The notes beneath the pieces are model-generated. The model worked only from the letters and a program-made list of their open reading frames with translations. It did no database searches and was not told the DNA's origin. Position numbers and translations under genes: made by a program. DNA of 64,000 nt, from contig NZ_JAERPS020000002.1 in assembly GCF_016918075.2 (NCBI RefSeq), positions 310,001 through 374,000 on the forward strand, read 5' to 3'. Positions 35,835-44,721 of this stretch are shown here, in pieces. This DNA comes from Rheinheimera maricola (GTDB taxonomy: Bacteria; Pseudomonadota; Gammaproteobacteria; Enterobacterales; Alteromonadaceae). Within the stretch, counting starts at the first letter, position 1. Each line of letters starts with the position of its first letter.

Positions 35835-37121
35835 ATGAACGTACTGGTAATCGGCGGCGGTGGCCGCGAGCATGCACTTGCCTGGAAAGCGGCACAGTCT
35901 CCTCTGGCAACTCAGGTTTTTGTCGCACCAGGCAATGCCGGCACTGCGCGTGAAAGCAATCTCACCAATGTCGCTGTAGCCGCAGATGATGTTGCAGCAT
36001 TGCTGGCCTTCGCCAAAGCGGAAAACATTACTTTGACTATCGTTGGCCCGGAAGCACCGCTGGCCAAAGGAGTCGTCGATGCATTTCGTGCTCAAGGCCT
36101 GGCTATTTTTGGCCCCACACAGGCGGCAGCACAGCTGGAAAGCTCCAAAGCCTTTGCCAAAGACTTTTTAGCGCGGCACAACATACCTACCGCCGCTTAT
36201 CAGACGTTTACAGACATTGCTCCTGCCAAAGCGTTCGCCAAAACGCTAGGTACACCGGTGGTAATTAAAGCCGACGGTTTAGCTGCAGGCAAAGGCGTTA
36301 TTATTGCGCAAACACAGGACGAAGCTGACGCAGCCATCGACGATATGTTGTCGGGCAACAAGTTTGGTGATGCGGGTAGTCGTGTGGTAGTTGAAGAGTT
36401 TTTAACCGGTGAAGAAGCCTCCTTTATTGTGATGGTAGATGGCGAAACAGCGCTACCATTTGCCTCGTCGCAAGATCATAAAGCACGCGACAACGCCGAT
36501 AAAGGCCCGAATACCGGCGGCATGGGTGCTTATTCACCGGCTCCGGTGGTAACGCCTGCAGTGCACGATTGGGTAATGCAGCATGTGATTTACCCCACGG
36601 TTAATGGCATGGCAAGCGAAGGCACGGTATTTACCGGCTTTTTATACGCGGGCTTAATGATAGCGCCGGATGGCAGTGCAAAGGTACTGGAATTCAACTG
36701 CCGTTTTGGTGATCCGGAAACCCAGCCAATTATGCTCAGACTGCAATCCGATTTAGTTGACCTGTGCCTGGCTGCAACCAAAGGTGCACTAGCCGATAAG
36801 CCAATCCACTTCACCCGCGACGCGGCAGTGGGAGTAGTGTTGGCGGCCGGCGGCTACCCAGACAGCTATGCCAAAGGTATGATAATCAATGGATTAGATG
36901 GCGCCGACAGCAGCTCTGCAAAAGTGTTTCATGCTGGCACCGAGCTAAAAGATGGCCAGGTTGTTACCAATGGTGGCCGTGTTCTGTGCGCCACAGCGTT
37001 GGGCAGCAATGTCACTTCAGCACAGCAAGCGGCCTATCAACTGGTAAATAAAATTAGTTGGGACGGCATGTTTTGTCGTACCGATATCGGTTATCGCGCC
37101 ATTGCCCGTGAGCAAAAATAA
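35835..37121 (+). CDS. purD: Phosphoribosylamine--glycine ligase
   Basis: A 428-residue ATP-grasp enzyme (E. coli 429), step 2 of purine synthesis. MNVLVIGGGGREHALAWKAA is the N-terminal signature; the ATP-grasp core contains PVVIKADGLAAGKGV, and LEFNCRFGDPETQ is near the metal site. In E. coli purD follows purH; here purH is 4.4 kb downstream. It is 27 bp after the methyltransferase-like gene and its stop abuts the ExeM-type nuclease start. Confidence 0.97.
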   Translation: MNVLVIGGGGREHALAWKAAQSPLATQVFVAPGNAGTARESNLTNVAVAADDVAALLAFAKAENITLTIVGPEAPLAKGVVDAFRAQGLAIFGPTQAAAQLESSKAFAKDFLARHNIPTAAYQTFTDIAPAKAFAKTLGTPVVIKADGLAAGKGVIIAQTQDEADAAIDDMLSGNKFGDAGSRVVVEEFLTGEEASFIVMVDGETALPFASSQDHKARDNADKGPNTGGMGAYSPAPVVTPAVHDWVMQHVIYPTVNGMASEGTVFTGFLYAGLMIAPDGSAKVLEFNCRFGDPETQPIMLRLQSDLVDLCLAATKGALADKPIHFTRDAAVGVVLAAGGYPDSYAKGMIINGLDGADSSSAKVFHAGTELKDGQVVTNGGRVLCATALGSNVTSAQQAAYQLVNKISWDGMFCRTDIGYRAIAREQK

Positions 37122-37122
37122 T

Positions 37123-38895
37123 ATGTGCTATAACGGTATATCCTTAGCACTGCTGGCAGTATTAATAATTAGCTCGCCAGCAGCGGCCAGCTGCAGCACC
37201 GAATTTAGCAGTATTAATACCATTCAAGGCAGCAGTGACATTAGCCCGCTACTTGGCCAGCAGGTGAACACTCAGGGTGTAGTAACAGCAATAATTTACC
37301 CTGATAGTAAGGCTGCTGGCATTGTGCTGCGGGCACCAAACACCACTAGCCTAAACGAAGCTAACAGTTTGTTTATTGCTGATCGAGAAGCAGCGGGCAT
37401 ATACAGCCCAGGGCAGTTACTGCAAGTTAGCGGCACAGTGACGGAGCTGCAGCAGCTTACCAGCCTGGCGCAAATAACGGCAATAAATTTATGTGGTGAT
37501 GACGCTAATACTGCAGCAATACCGCTGAGCTTGCCGTTAGCGGCCGGACTAGATTGGGAGCAATTGGAAGGTGCCTTACTTAGCATTGACCAAACACTGA
37601 TCGTTAACGATACCTACAGTTTGAGCCGCTTCGGTGAAATAACGCTGGCGGATCAGCGCTTAATGGTGCCAACAGAGATTATGGCACCAGGCGAAGCCGC
37701 CGCGAAGCTTAACGATACGCAACAGCAGCGGCATATGCTGGTGCTGGACGATGGAAAATACCAACAAAACCCGCAGCCGCTGCAGGTTGGAAACATTAGT
37801 GTAAGTGCCACCAACACGGTACGAGTGGGAGATGCGGTAAGCCAAATAAAAGGCGTATTGCTGCAAGATGACCGCGGCTATCGCTTGGTACCCACAGTAC
37901 AGCCGCAGTTTACACGCGCGAATCCGCGGCCGGAAAAACCTGCCAGCAAACCCACCCGCGCTTTACGTGTAGCAAGCTTTAACGTGCTGAATTATTTTAA
38001 CGGCGAGGGGCAAATCCCGGCCTTTCCTACCCGACGCGGCGCAAATAGCCCGGCAGAGTTTCAGCGTCAGCAAGCAAAAACCGTAGCAGCACTAGCCGCG
38101 CTGGATGCCGATATTATTGGTTTGCTAGAAGTAGAGAACAACGGCTACAGCGTCAATGGTGCCCTGGCCGACCTGACCCGCGCGCTAAATAAAGTCGTCA
38201 GTAAACCCTATCGTTATGTGATTACCGATGAGCAACCCGGTACAGATCAAATTAAAGTCGCACTGCTATACCGGCCATCTACCGTGAATGTTGAAGGCCA
38301 TGCCGCCATGCTACTTGGCCCGCCATTTGATTGGGGCAGCCGGCCGCCGCTGGCGCAAAGCTTTCGCCATCTGGCGTCTAATCAGCTCGTAACGGTAAGC
38401 ATTAATCACTTTAAATCGAAAGGCAGTTGTCCAGAGGACACTAGCGATGTAAATGCCGACCAACACGATGGTCAGGCCTGCTGGAATGCATTGCGTACAC
38501 AATCGGCAAAAGCGCTTAGTGATTGGCTACATAGCCAACCCACCGGCGTGGAAACCGATAAGCAGCTTATTCTTGGCGACTTGAATGCCTATCGGATGGA
38601 AGATCCGCTGCGCGCACTGGAGCAACAGCAATGGCACTATCTCAGTGCGGCCTCAGGTACAACCTATTCGTACGTCTATCGTGGCCGCAGCGGCTCACTG
38701 GATCATGTGTTGGCAAGCCCCGCGCTGGCAAAACAACTAGCGGGCATACAGCACTGGGCAATAAACGCCGATGAACCGACTTTGCTGGATTACAACACAG
38801 AATTCAAAAGCGATGCCCAACAGCAGCTGTTTTATGCCCCCTCGCCCTATCGCTCGTCGGATCACGACCCGGTGCTGGCAACCTTTCAATTCTAG
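37123..38895 (+). CDS. Extracellular nuclease, ExeM/NucH type
   Basis: A ~590-residue secreted nuclease. A signal peptide (1-23) is followed by an OB-fold-like domain (~35-110; GQQVNTQGVVTAIIYPDSK) and a C-terminal endonuclease/exonuclease/phosphatase domain (~285-590): LRVASFNVLNYFN, DIIGLLEVENNGY, LILGDLNAY and SSDHDPVLATF carry the metal and catalytic residues. Similar Shewanella and Vibrio proteins degrade extracellular DNA. ATG 37123 is chosen, 1 base after the purD stop; in-frame TTG 37102 and GTG 37108 overlap purD. No strong ribosome-binding site, so coupling to purD is likely. Confidence 0.9.
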   Translation: MCYNGISLALLAVLIISSPAAASCSTEFSSINTIQGSSDISPLLGQQVNTQGVVTAIIYPDSKAAGIVLRAPNTTSLNEANSLFIADREAAGIYSPGQLLQVSGTVTELQQLTSLAQITAINLCGDDANTAAIPLSLPLAAGLDWEQLEGALLSIDQTLIVNDTYSLSRFGEITLADQRLMVPTEIMAPGEAAAKLNDTQQQRHMLVLDDGKYQQNPQPLQVGNISVSATNTVRVGDAVSQIKGVLLQDDRGYRLVPTVQPQFTRANPRPEKPASKPTRALRVASFNVLNYFNGEGQIPAFPTRRGANSPAEFQRQQAKTVAALAALDADIIGLLEVENNGYSVNGALADLTRALNKVVSKPYRYVITDEQPGTDQIKVALLYRPSTVNVEGHAAMLLGPPFDWGSRPPLAQSFRHLASNQLVTVSINHFKSKGSCPEDTSDVNADQHDGQACWNALRTQSAKALSDWLHSQPTGVETDKQLILGDLNAYRMEDPLRALEQQQWHYLSAASGTTYSYVYRGRSGSLDHVLASPALAKQLAGIQHWAINADEPTLLDYNTEFKSDAQQQLFYAPSPYRSSDHDPVLATFQF

Positions 38896-38904
38896 GCCGA
38901 CCAC

Positions 38905-38944
38905 TGAACAGCAACCGACAGTTAACACTGTTGGTTGCTGTTCA
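38905..38944. repeat. 40-bp near-perfect palindrome after the nuclease gene
   Basis: TGAACAGCAACC and GGTTGCTGTTCA form a perfect 12-bp outer stem, with an inner ACAGT/ACTGT stem and a TAAC loop. It starts 9 bp after the nuclease stop. There is no T-run, so it may end or stabilise the transcript or bind a protein. Its GGTTGCTGT core recurs in the repeat at 12586-12629. Confidence 0.75.
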
Positions 38945-39028
38945 TGACTCGCCAGGGTAAATAAACAGTTGCGCCAACTTTAACTGTTGCTTTAAGGTGA
39001 GGTTCAGATAAGTCAGTGAAGCGAGCTT

Positions 39029-39925
39029 ATGTCACATAAAAATCCTATCATTGCCATAACCGGTTCGTCGGGAGCTGGCACCACGACAACCACAACGGCG
39101 TTCCAGCATATTTTTCGCACTTTGGGTATAGACGCGGCGTTTGTTGAAGGCGATTGCTTTCACCGCTTCAGCCGGCCTGAAATGGAGGTGGCGATTCGTA
39201 AAGCAAAGGAAGCAGGTAAATATATTAGTTATTTTGGCGCTGAGGCGAATGATTTTGGTGCGCTGGAAAATTTCTTTGCCAGCTATGCTGAGAGCGGCGG
39301 CGGTAAAATACGTCATTATCTGCACACCTTTGATGAAGCCGTGCCTTACAATCAGTTACCGGGCACCTTTACACCGTGGCAAGATTTGCGCGCCAATACC
39401 GATTTATTGTTTTACGAGGGCCTGCATGGCGGCGCAGTAACCGACGAACACAATGTTGCCCAGCATGTTGATCTGCTTATCGGCATGGTACCCATTGTTA
39501 ACTTAGAGTGGATCCAAAAAATTATTCGCGATACGTCTGAACGCGGCCATTCGCGTGAAGCCGTACAGGCCAGCATAGTGCGCAGCATGGATGACTACAT
39601 TAACCATATTACGCCGCAGTTCTCACGCACCCATATCAATTTTCAACGCGTACCAACGGTAGACACCTCCAACCCGTTTAGCGCCAAAGATATTCCATCA
39701 TTGGATGAAAGCTTTGTCGTGATCCGCTTTCGCGGCATCAAGCATGTCGATTTCCCTTATTACCTGCAAATGATTAATGGCTCTTTTATGTCTCGGGTAA
39801 ATACCCTGGTCGTGCCAGGTGGCAAGATGGGCTTAGCCATGGAGCTGATTCTAACCCCGCTGGTGGAAGAGCTAATGATAAAACGGCGCCAGGCACGTGG
39901 TCAGGTTGACTGGCTGGGAACCTAA
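39029..39925 (+). CDS. prkB: Phosphoribulokinase-family P-loop kinase (PrkB type)
   Basis: A 298-residue P-loop kinase close to E. coli PrkB (289). P-loop GSSGAGTTT is at residues ~12-20; VEGDCFHRFSRPEM and FYEGLHGG follow the phosphoribulokinase pattern, and RVPTVDTSNPF is typical. True phosphoribulokinase is a Calvin-cycle enzyme; no Rubisco gene is visible, and non-autotrophic gammaproteobacteria carry this homologue with unknown substrate. It is a single gene, about 130 bp from the nuclease and 220 bp before dusB. Confidence 0.9.
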   Translation: MSHKNPIIAITGSSGAGTTTTTTAFQHIFRTLGIDAAFVEGDCFHRFSRPEMEVAIRKAKEAGKYISYFGAEANDFGALENFFASYAESGGGKIRHYLHTFDEAVPYNQLPGTFTPWQDLRANTDLLFYEGLHGGAVTDEHNVAQHVDLLIGMVPIVNLEWIQKIIRDTSERGHSREAVQASIVRSMDDYINHITPQFSRTHINFQRVPTVDTSNPFSAKDIPSLDESFVVIRFRGIKHVDFPYYLQMINGSFMSRVNTLVVPGGKMGLAMELILTPLVEELMIKRRQARGQVDWLGT

Positions 39926-40147
39926 CCCAGCCTGGTTACAAAACCGACAGCGCTACAATTTTCATTTTCGCTACCCCGCATGCTGCCGTTGCCTAAGCTT
40001 TACAAAACACCAATTTTCAGCCGTTTAGCGAATGTCAAGACCGCAAAGGCCAGTAAATTTACACTTTTGTTTAAATAATAACCTTTGCTTTGGCAGAAAA
40101 AATCCGTAAACTTGGCGCCCCTTACGGGTAGAGCCTTGGATTACGTG

Positions 40148-41119
40148 GTGCGCATAGGTCCATATCAGTTAGCGAACAAGGTAATTTGTGCTCCGATGGC
40201 CGGAGTGACTGATCACACTTTTCGTGAGCTTTGCCGCCGTTTCGGTGCAGCCTTAGCTGTGTCGGAAATGCTGTCGAGCAACCCTTTGGTATGGCAAAGC
40301 GAAAAATCACAGAATCGCATGGGCCACCGGCAGGAATCAGGTATCCGCTCGGTACAAATTGCCGGTGCAGATCCACAGCAAATGGCTGAAGCTGCGCAAT
40401 ACAATGTTGCTATAGGTGCCGATATTATCGACATCAACATGGGTTGCCCGGCAAAAAAAGTGAATAAAAAGCTGGCTGGCTCTGCTTTGTTGCAGTACCC
40501 GGAGTTAGTGCAGCAAATTGTGCGGGCGGTGGTCGATGCGGTTAAGGTACCGGTTACCTTGAAAATACGCACCGGCTGGGATCCTGAGCACAGAAACGGT
40601 ATTCAGATAGCCCGTATTGCCCAAGACAATGGCATACAGGCACTGGCAGTACACGGCAGAACAAAAGCCTGCATGTACAAAGGTGAAGCGGAATATGACA
40701 CCATCCGCGCGATTAAGCAAAGTGTGTCGATCCCGGTAATTGCCAATGGTGATATTACCGGAGCGGAAAAAGCGCGCTATGTGCTGGATTACACCGGAGC
40801 CGACGCCATTATGATTGGTCGTGCGGCCCAGGGCCGGCCATGGATTTTCCGCGAAGTGGTGCATTACCTGGCCACTGGCGACAAACTGGCGCCCCCAGGC
40901 ATTGCCGAAGTGCGTCAGATCATGTTGGAGCATGTGCAGGGTTTACACCAGCTTTATGGTGAGCTCGCCGGCTCCCGCATCGCCCGCAAGCATGTGGGCT
41001 GGTATTTAGCCGAGCATGACACGCTCGGACAGTTTCGTAGTGAATTCAATGGTATTGAGTGTGCTAAGCAGCAGCTTGACGCCTTAAATGACTATTTTCA
41101 TCAACTAGCAGCAACCTAA
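40148..41119 (+). CDS. dusB: tRNA-dihydrouridine synthase B
   Basis: A flavoenzyme of ~323 residues (E. coli 321) reducing uridine at D-loop position 17 of tRNA. VICAPMAGVTDHTFR, DINMGCPAKKVNKK (catalytic Cys) and ALAVHGRTKACMYKG are Dus signatures. The start is a GTG at 40148, matching E. coli MRIGQYQL; the frame runs upstream to a TTG at 40085 without support. It is 17 bp before fis, the conserved dusB-fis operon. The promoter should lie in 39926-40147, where a TAAATAAT stretch (~40071) is a -10 candidate. Confidence 0.95.
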   Translation: MRIGPYQLANKVICAPMAGVTDHTFRELCRRFGAALAVSEMLSSNPLVWQSEKSQNRMGHRQESGIRSVQIAGADPQQMAEAAQYNVAIGADIIDINMGCPAKKVNKKLAGSALLQYPELVQQIVRAVVDAVKVPVTLKIRTGWDPEHRNGIQIARIAQDNGIQALAVHGRTKACMYKGEAEYDTIRAIKQSVSIPVIANGDITGAEKARYVLDYTGADAIMIGRAAQGRPWIFREVVHYLATGDKLAPPGIAEVRQIMLEHVQGLHQLYGELAGSRIARKHVGWYLAEHDTLGQFRSEFNGIECAKQQLDALNDYFHQLAAT

Positions 41120-41136
41120 CGTAAAAGAGAAAAGCA

Positions 41137-41427
41137 ATGTTTAATTCGAACGTTACTTCGCCATTTATTACTAACGCCCACGTACAAACGCAGGAAAAGC
41201 CACAAGCTTTAAGCACTGCCGCACAAAAGGCCGTCGCTAATTACCTGCAGCAATTAAACGGTCAGGACGTTGACGACTTGTATGAACTGGTATTATCTGA
41301 ATTAGAGCGTCCGTTACTGGAAGAAGTGATGAAGTATACCCGCGGTAACCAAACCCGCGCCGCTAACCTGATGGGCATCAACCGCGGTACGCTGCGTAAG
41401 AAGCTGAAGCAGTACGGCATGAGCTAA
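41137..41427 (+). CDS. fis: DNA-binding protein Fis
   Basis: A 96-residue nucleoid protein (E. coli 98) with N-terminal beta-hairpin arms and the C-terminal helix-turn-helix [20 protein letters not shown]. It controls rRNA promoters, site-specific recombination and its own operon. It is 17 bp after dusB and followed by two tandem hairpins, the second being a strong terminator. Confidence 0.98.
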   Translation: MFNSNVTSPFITNAHVQTQEKPQALSTAAQKAVANYLQQLNGQDVDDLYELVLSELERPLLEEVMKYTRGNQTRAANLMGINRGTLRKKLKQYGMS

Positions 41428-41434
41428 GGCTCTT

Positions 41435-41450
41435 GCGGGGTTCGCCCCGC
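41435..41450 (+). repeat. First hairpin after fis
   Basis: GCGGGG and CCCCGC form a 6-bp GC stem capped by TTCG, 7 bp after the fis stop. It precedes the terminator hairpin and may block exonucleases or assist termination. Confidence 0.65.
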
Positions 41451-41454
41451 CACT

Positions 41455-41477
41455 AAGCACCTTCGGGTGCTTTTTTA
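41455..41477 (+). terminator. Intrinsic terminator of dusB-fis
   Basis: AAGCACC (41455-41461), TTCG loop, GGTGCTT (41466-41472), followed by a T-run to 41476. This is a textbook rho-independent terminator. Confidence 0.92.
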
Positions 41478-41526
41478 TTTGTTACGCTACACTCCGAATT
41501 CTTAAAAGTTACATGAGACTCTAAGC

Positions 41527-43113
41527 ATGACCACACTAAGACCTATCCGCCGCGCACTGCTAAGTGTGTCAGACAAAACCGGTATTGTTGAATTTGCCCG
41601 CGCGCTGGCAGCGCAGCAAGTTGATATCCTCTCTACCGGCGGTACCGCTAAACTGTTAGCCGAACAAGGCATTAAGGTTACTGAAGTATCTGATTACACC
41701 GGCCACCCGGAAATTATGGACGGCCGGGTAAAAACCCTGCACCCGAAAATTCACGGCGGTATTTTAGCCCGTCGCGGCGTAGATGAAGCGGTCATGGCTG
41801 ATAACAACATCGGCCCTATCGACTTAGTAGTGGTTAACCTGTACCCGTTTGCCAGTACCGTCGCCAAACCAGGCTGCACACTGGAAGATGCGGTAGAGAA
41901 TATCGACATCGGCGGCCCGACTATGGTGCGCGCGGCAGCGAAAAACCATAAAGACGTTACCATTGTGGTTAATGCCCAAGACTACAACACGGTACTAGCA
42001 GAAATGCAGGCCAACGGCGGTGCCACCACGCATGCCACCCGCTTTAGCCTGGCCATCAGCGCTTTTGAACACACCGCGCAGTACGATGGCATGATTGCCA
42101 ACTACTTTGGCGCCATGTTACCGGCTTACGCTACCCCAGCAGAACCTGCTACCAAGTTCCCGCGTACCTTCAACAGCCAGTTCGTCAAGAAACAAGACTT
42201 ACGCTACGGCGAAAACAGCCATCAAAGCGCCGCGTTCTATGTGCAGGATGGCGCTACTGAAGCTAGTGTTTCTACCGCCACTCAGTTACAAGGTAAGGCG
42301 TTATCGTACAACAATATCGCTGATACTGATGCTGCGCTGGAATGCGTGAAAGAATTTGCTGAACCAGCCTGCGTTATCGTTAAACACGCTAACCCGTGCG
42401 GTGTGGCGATTGGCGACTCAATTCTGGCCGCTTATAACCGCGCCTATCAGACCGACCCAACTTCGGCCTTTGGCGGCATTATCGCCTTTAACCGCGAGCT
42501 GGATGAAACCACGGCGCAAGAGATTGTCAGTCGCCAGTTTGTTGAAGTAATTATTGCACCGTCGGCTACTGCTGCTGCGGTTGCCGTAGTAGGCACTAAG
42601 CCAAATGTACGTTTGCTGGTGTGTGGCGAGTTCAGCCAAGCCGCGCCAGCGCTGGATATCAAACAGGTTAACGGCGGCATGCTGCTGCAAGACCGCGATC
42701 AGGCGAAAGTTACTGCTGCTGATTTAAAAGTCGTGACCAAGCGCCAGCCCACTGAGCAGGAATTAAAAGACTTACTGTTCTGCTGGAAGGTAGCTAAGTT
42801 TGTAAAATCTAACGCCATTGTGTACGTAAAAGACAGCATGACCATTGGTGTTGGCGCCGGCCAGATGAGCCGCGTATACAGCGCGAAAATCGCCGGTATC
42901 AAGGCTGCCGATGAGAAGCTGGAAGTAACAGGCTCAGTAATGGCCTCAGATGCGTTCTTCCCGTTTCGCGACGGTATCGACGCTGCCGCCGCTGCCGGTA
43001 TTACTGCCGTAATTCAGCCGGGCGGTTCAATGCGCGACGCTGAAGTCATCGCCGCCGCCGACGAGCACGGCATGGCCATGGTGTTTACCGGCGTACGTCA
43101 CTTCCGCCATTAA
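41527..43113 (+). CDS. purH: Bifunctional AICAR transformylase / IMP cyclohydrolase
   Basis: A 528-residue enzyme (E. coli 529) for the last two steps of IMP synthesis. The N-terminal MGS-like cyclohydrolase domain (1-195; [28 protein letters not shown]) and the transformylase domain (~200-528; [23 protein letters not shown]) are complete. It follows fis, as in Pseudomonas, but purD is not next to it. A bidirectional terminator follows. Confidence 0.98.
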   Translation: MTTLRPIRRALLSVSDKTGIVEFARALAAQQVDILSTGGTAKLLAEQGIKVTEVSDYTGHPEIMDGRVKTLHPKIHGGILARRGVDEAVMADNNIGPIDLVVVNLYPFASTVAKPGCTLEDAVENIDIGGPTMVRAAAKNHKDVTIVVNAQDYNTVLAEMQANGGATTHATRFSLAISAFEHTAQYDGMIANYFGAMLPAYATPAEPATKFPRTFNSQFVKKQDLRYGENSHQSAAFYVQDGATEASVSTATQLQGKALSYNNIADTDAALECVKEFAEPACVIVKHANPCGVAIGDSILAAYNRAYQTDPTSAFGGIIAFNRELDETTAQEIVSRQFVEVIIAPSATAAAVAVVGTKPNVRLLVCGEFSQAAPALDIKQVNGGMLLQDRDQAKVTAADLKVVTKRQPTEQELKDLLFCWKVAKFVKSNAIVYVKDSMTIGVGAGQMSRVYSAKIAGIKAADEKLEVTGSVMASDAFFPFRDGIDAAAAAGITAVIQPGGSMRDAEVIAAADEHGMAMVFTGVRHFRH

Positions 43114-43131
43114 GCATTTGCTTTAGTTGAT

Positions 43132-43156
43132 AAAAAGGCCGCTTTGCGGCCTTTTT
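43132..43156. terminator. Bidirectional terminator purH / oxygenase
   Basis: AAAAAGGCCGC (43132-43142) pairs with GCGGCCTTTTT (43146-43156) around TTT. A and T runs on both sides suit both converging genes; it touches the oxygenase stop codon. Confidence 0.9.
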
Positions 43157-43505
43157 ACTCTCTCACCCAACCAACACTAAGCAAATAGCGGCTGCCCTGC
43201 TCTACTTTGCTTACTGCATGCTCACACAGATCGGGCCGGAAGAATTTAATACGGGAGTTCTGATAAATCGGTGCGGCGCAGATAAAATCGCCGCCTTTTT
43301 TGGCTTGTTTTAATACGATATTAAGCCGGTAATGCTTGCCACTGCTTACAGCATCTTTATGTGGTGGCACTTCGCAGCCTTGCGGAAAGCGCAGTAAGTA
43401 ACAGTCGAATTTTATTGGCCAGTATGCGCCGGCCAGCAGCATTTTATCGTAACCGCTTTGCTGGCGGCCTTTTTGCCAGCGAAACAGCTGCTTTAGTATG
43501 CTCAA
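43155..43505 (-). CDS. Minimal 2OG-Fe(II) oxygenase-like protein
   Basis: A 116-residue protein with the double-stranded beta-helix dioxygenase motif: His49 and Asp51 in PPHKD, a distal His96 in DLCEHAV and Arg106 in EQGSRYLLSVGW for 2-oxoglutarate. This is short for the superfamily but the metal triad and 2OG Arg are all present. The substrate is unknown. It converges on purH and lies just downstream of higA on the same strand (22 bp). Confidence 0.78.
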   Translation of the reverse strand: MSILKQLFRWQKGRQQSGYDKMLLAGAYWPIKFDCYLLRFPQGCEVPPHKDAVSSGKHYRLNIVLKQAKKGGDFICAAPIYQNSRIKFFRPDLCEHAVSKVEQGSRYLLSVGWVRE

Positions 43506-43527
43506 GACATCCGCCTAATCACAACTT

Positions 43528-43827
43528 TCAGGCAGCGCTGTTCAGTATCAGTTTTTCAACTACCGGCTGCTCGCCATGCTCTGCCTGCCAGGCATCGTAA
43601 TTCGCCTGCAGAGTAATCCATAACCCCGCATTACTGTCTGTTGCTAGCGCAATACGCTGCGCTAAATCAGCTGAGCACGGTATATGGCCATGGCAAAAAT
43701 TGCTCATAGTAGTGCGGGAAACGCCCAATGCTTTAGCTGCTTTGGTCACTGAAATACCATGCTCTTCCAGGATCTGCAGACGAAAAATCAACCCCGGATG
43801 CGTGGGACAACGCGTCATTTTTTCCAT
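43528..43827 (-). CDS. higA: HigA-family antitoxin
   Basis: A 99-residue Xre-type helix-turn-helix antitoxin: HPGLIFRLQILEEHGISV and TKAAKALGVSRTTMSNFCHG match HigA/VapI-type proteins. It neutralises the adjacent HigB and represses the pair. The ATG at 43818 (MTRCPTHPG) is an alternative start. It lies 34 bp downstream of the toxin gene, the toxin-first order usual for higBA. Confidence 0.9.
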   Translation of the reverse strand: MEKMTRCPTHPGLIFRLQILEEHGISVTKAAKALGVSRTTMSNFCHGHIPCSADLAQRIALATDSNAGLWITLQANYDAWQAEHGEQPVVEKLILNSAA

Positions 43828-43861
43828 AGTATCCTCCAGATTGTTACCGGCATTACATGCG

Positions 43862-44170
43862 CTATTTCTGAGCGCGGATTTGCTTACCGTGATAGTCGCG
43901 ATAATCTAATAACACCGCTCCATCGTCTTCCAGTTCAAACGGCACACGCCAATTGCCATTAACTTCAATTGAGTACACACCGGTACCTGAACCTACTTTT
44001 TCCGCGAATTTCGCCTGAAAAAGCGCGCGTAAATCTCTTGGTTGATGTGATGCAGCAATGGCATCGAGAATTATCGTAAGCTTCACAGCGTGTTTTTGCT
44101 GCACACCGCTATGATCGCCATGTAGAAAAAGCTTTTTAAGACCTTTGTGCTTAAAGTTCTTTATCGCCAT
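43862..44170 (-). CDS. higB: HigB/RelE-family toxin
   Basis: A 102-residue toxin of the plasmid-maintenance killer type (RelE fold), a ribosome-dependent mRNA interferase. AIKNFKHKGLKKLFLHGD opens the protein; GVYSIEVNGNWRVPFELED and VLLDYRDYHGK are conserved family segments. It is slightly longer than usual HigB (~92). It forms a module with higA. No plasmid genes are nearby, so it is a chromosomal copy. Confidence 0.9.
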   Translation of the reverse strand: MAIKNFKHKGLKKLFLHGDHSGVQQKHAVKLTIILDAIAASHQPRDLRALFQAKFAEKVGSGTGVYSIEVNGNWRVPFELEDDGAVLLDYRDYHGKQIRAQK

Positions 44171-44236
44171 GCTGCTCCCTCATCAATGACGAAAGTGTAA
44201 AGCATTGCTTTACACTTATCAAACCAAACGTGGAAC

Positions 44237-44644
44237 TTACCGCGTAACTTTATCAGCAAGAAAATCCCCGCTATTGATTTGCGTTAAAGCAGAAGTATCT
44301 CGGTTATACACATACACCCAGGCAACAACACTATCACCATTATCAATTACTACACTTTGCAGCTCGCGGCGAAACTCTTGCGGCGGCGCAAAGCCGGAAC
44401 CGCACTCTTCGTAATTATCCAACAACGGCAGTAGCACGTCTGGTTGCATCAGCAGGTACAACTCGCCGCTCACCTGATCTGCAATATTCGCTGAGGGTAC
44501 TGCGCCGGGATAATAACTGACCAGATATAAGCACGCCTGAAAGCGCGCCATGGCAACAAAGCGCGCATGCAGTACCAGCTGTTGGTGCATGGGATGGTTG
44601 GCGTTTTGCCGTAAGGTGCCGTACACGAAAAGATAATCTGGCAT
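44237..44644 (-). CDS. Gamma-glutamylcyclotransferase (AIG2-like) family protein
   Basis: A 135-residue single-domain protein. FVYGTLRQNANHP is the substrate-binding loop of the GGCT fold and the Glu in LLDNYEECGSGF matches the catalytic acid. The C-terminal AWVYVYNRD is also typical. Possible substrates are gamma-glutamyl amines or amino acids. It lies 66 bp from higB and 77 bp from sixA, all on the minus strand. Confidence 0.88.
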   Translation of the reverse strand: MPDYLFVYGTLRQNANHPMHQQLVLHARFVAMARFQACLYLVSYYPGAVPSANIADQVSGELYLLMQPDVLLPLLDNYEECGSGFAPPQEFRRELQSVVIDNGDSVVAWVYVYNRDTSALTQINSGDFLADKVTR

Positions 44645-44721
44645 AGCGGTATGTTTCAGATATTTTGCTCACTCTGCCAGTGACAGTAAATGAAAGCAAG
44701 CCACAGCTAACACCAAACAAG

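Noticed and set aside
43528-44170. Plasmid or integron cassette origin for higBA
   Set aside because: No attC-like array, integrase or transposase is visible around the pair; only the toxin-antitoxin genes themselves are supported.
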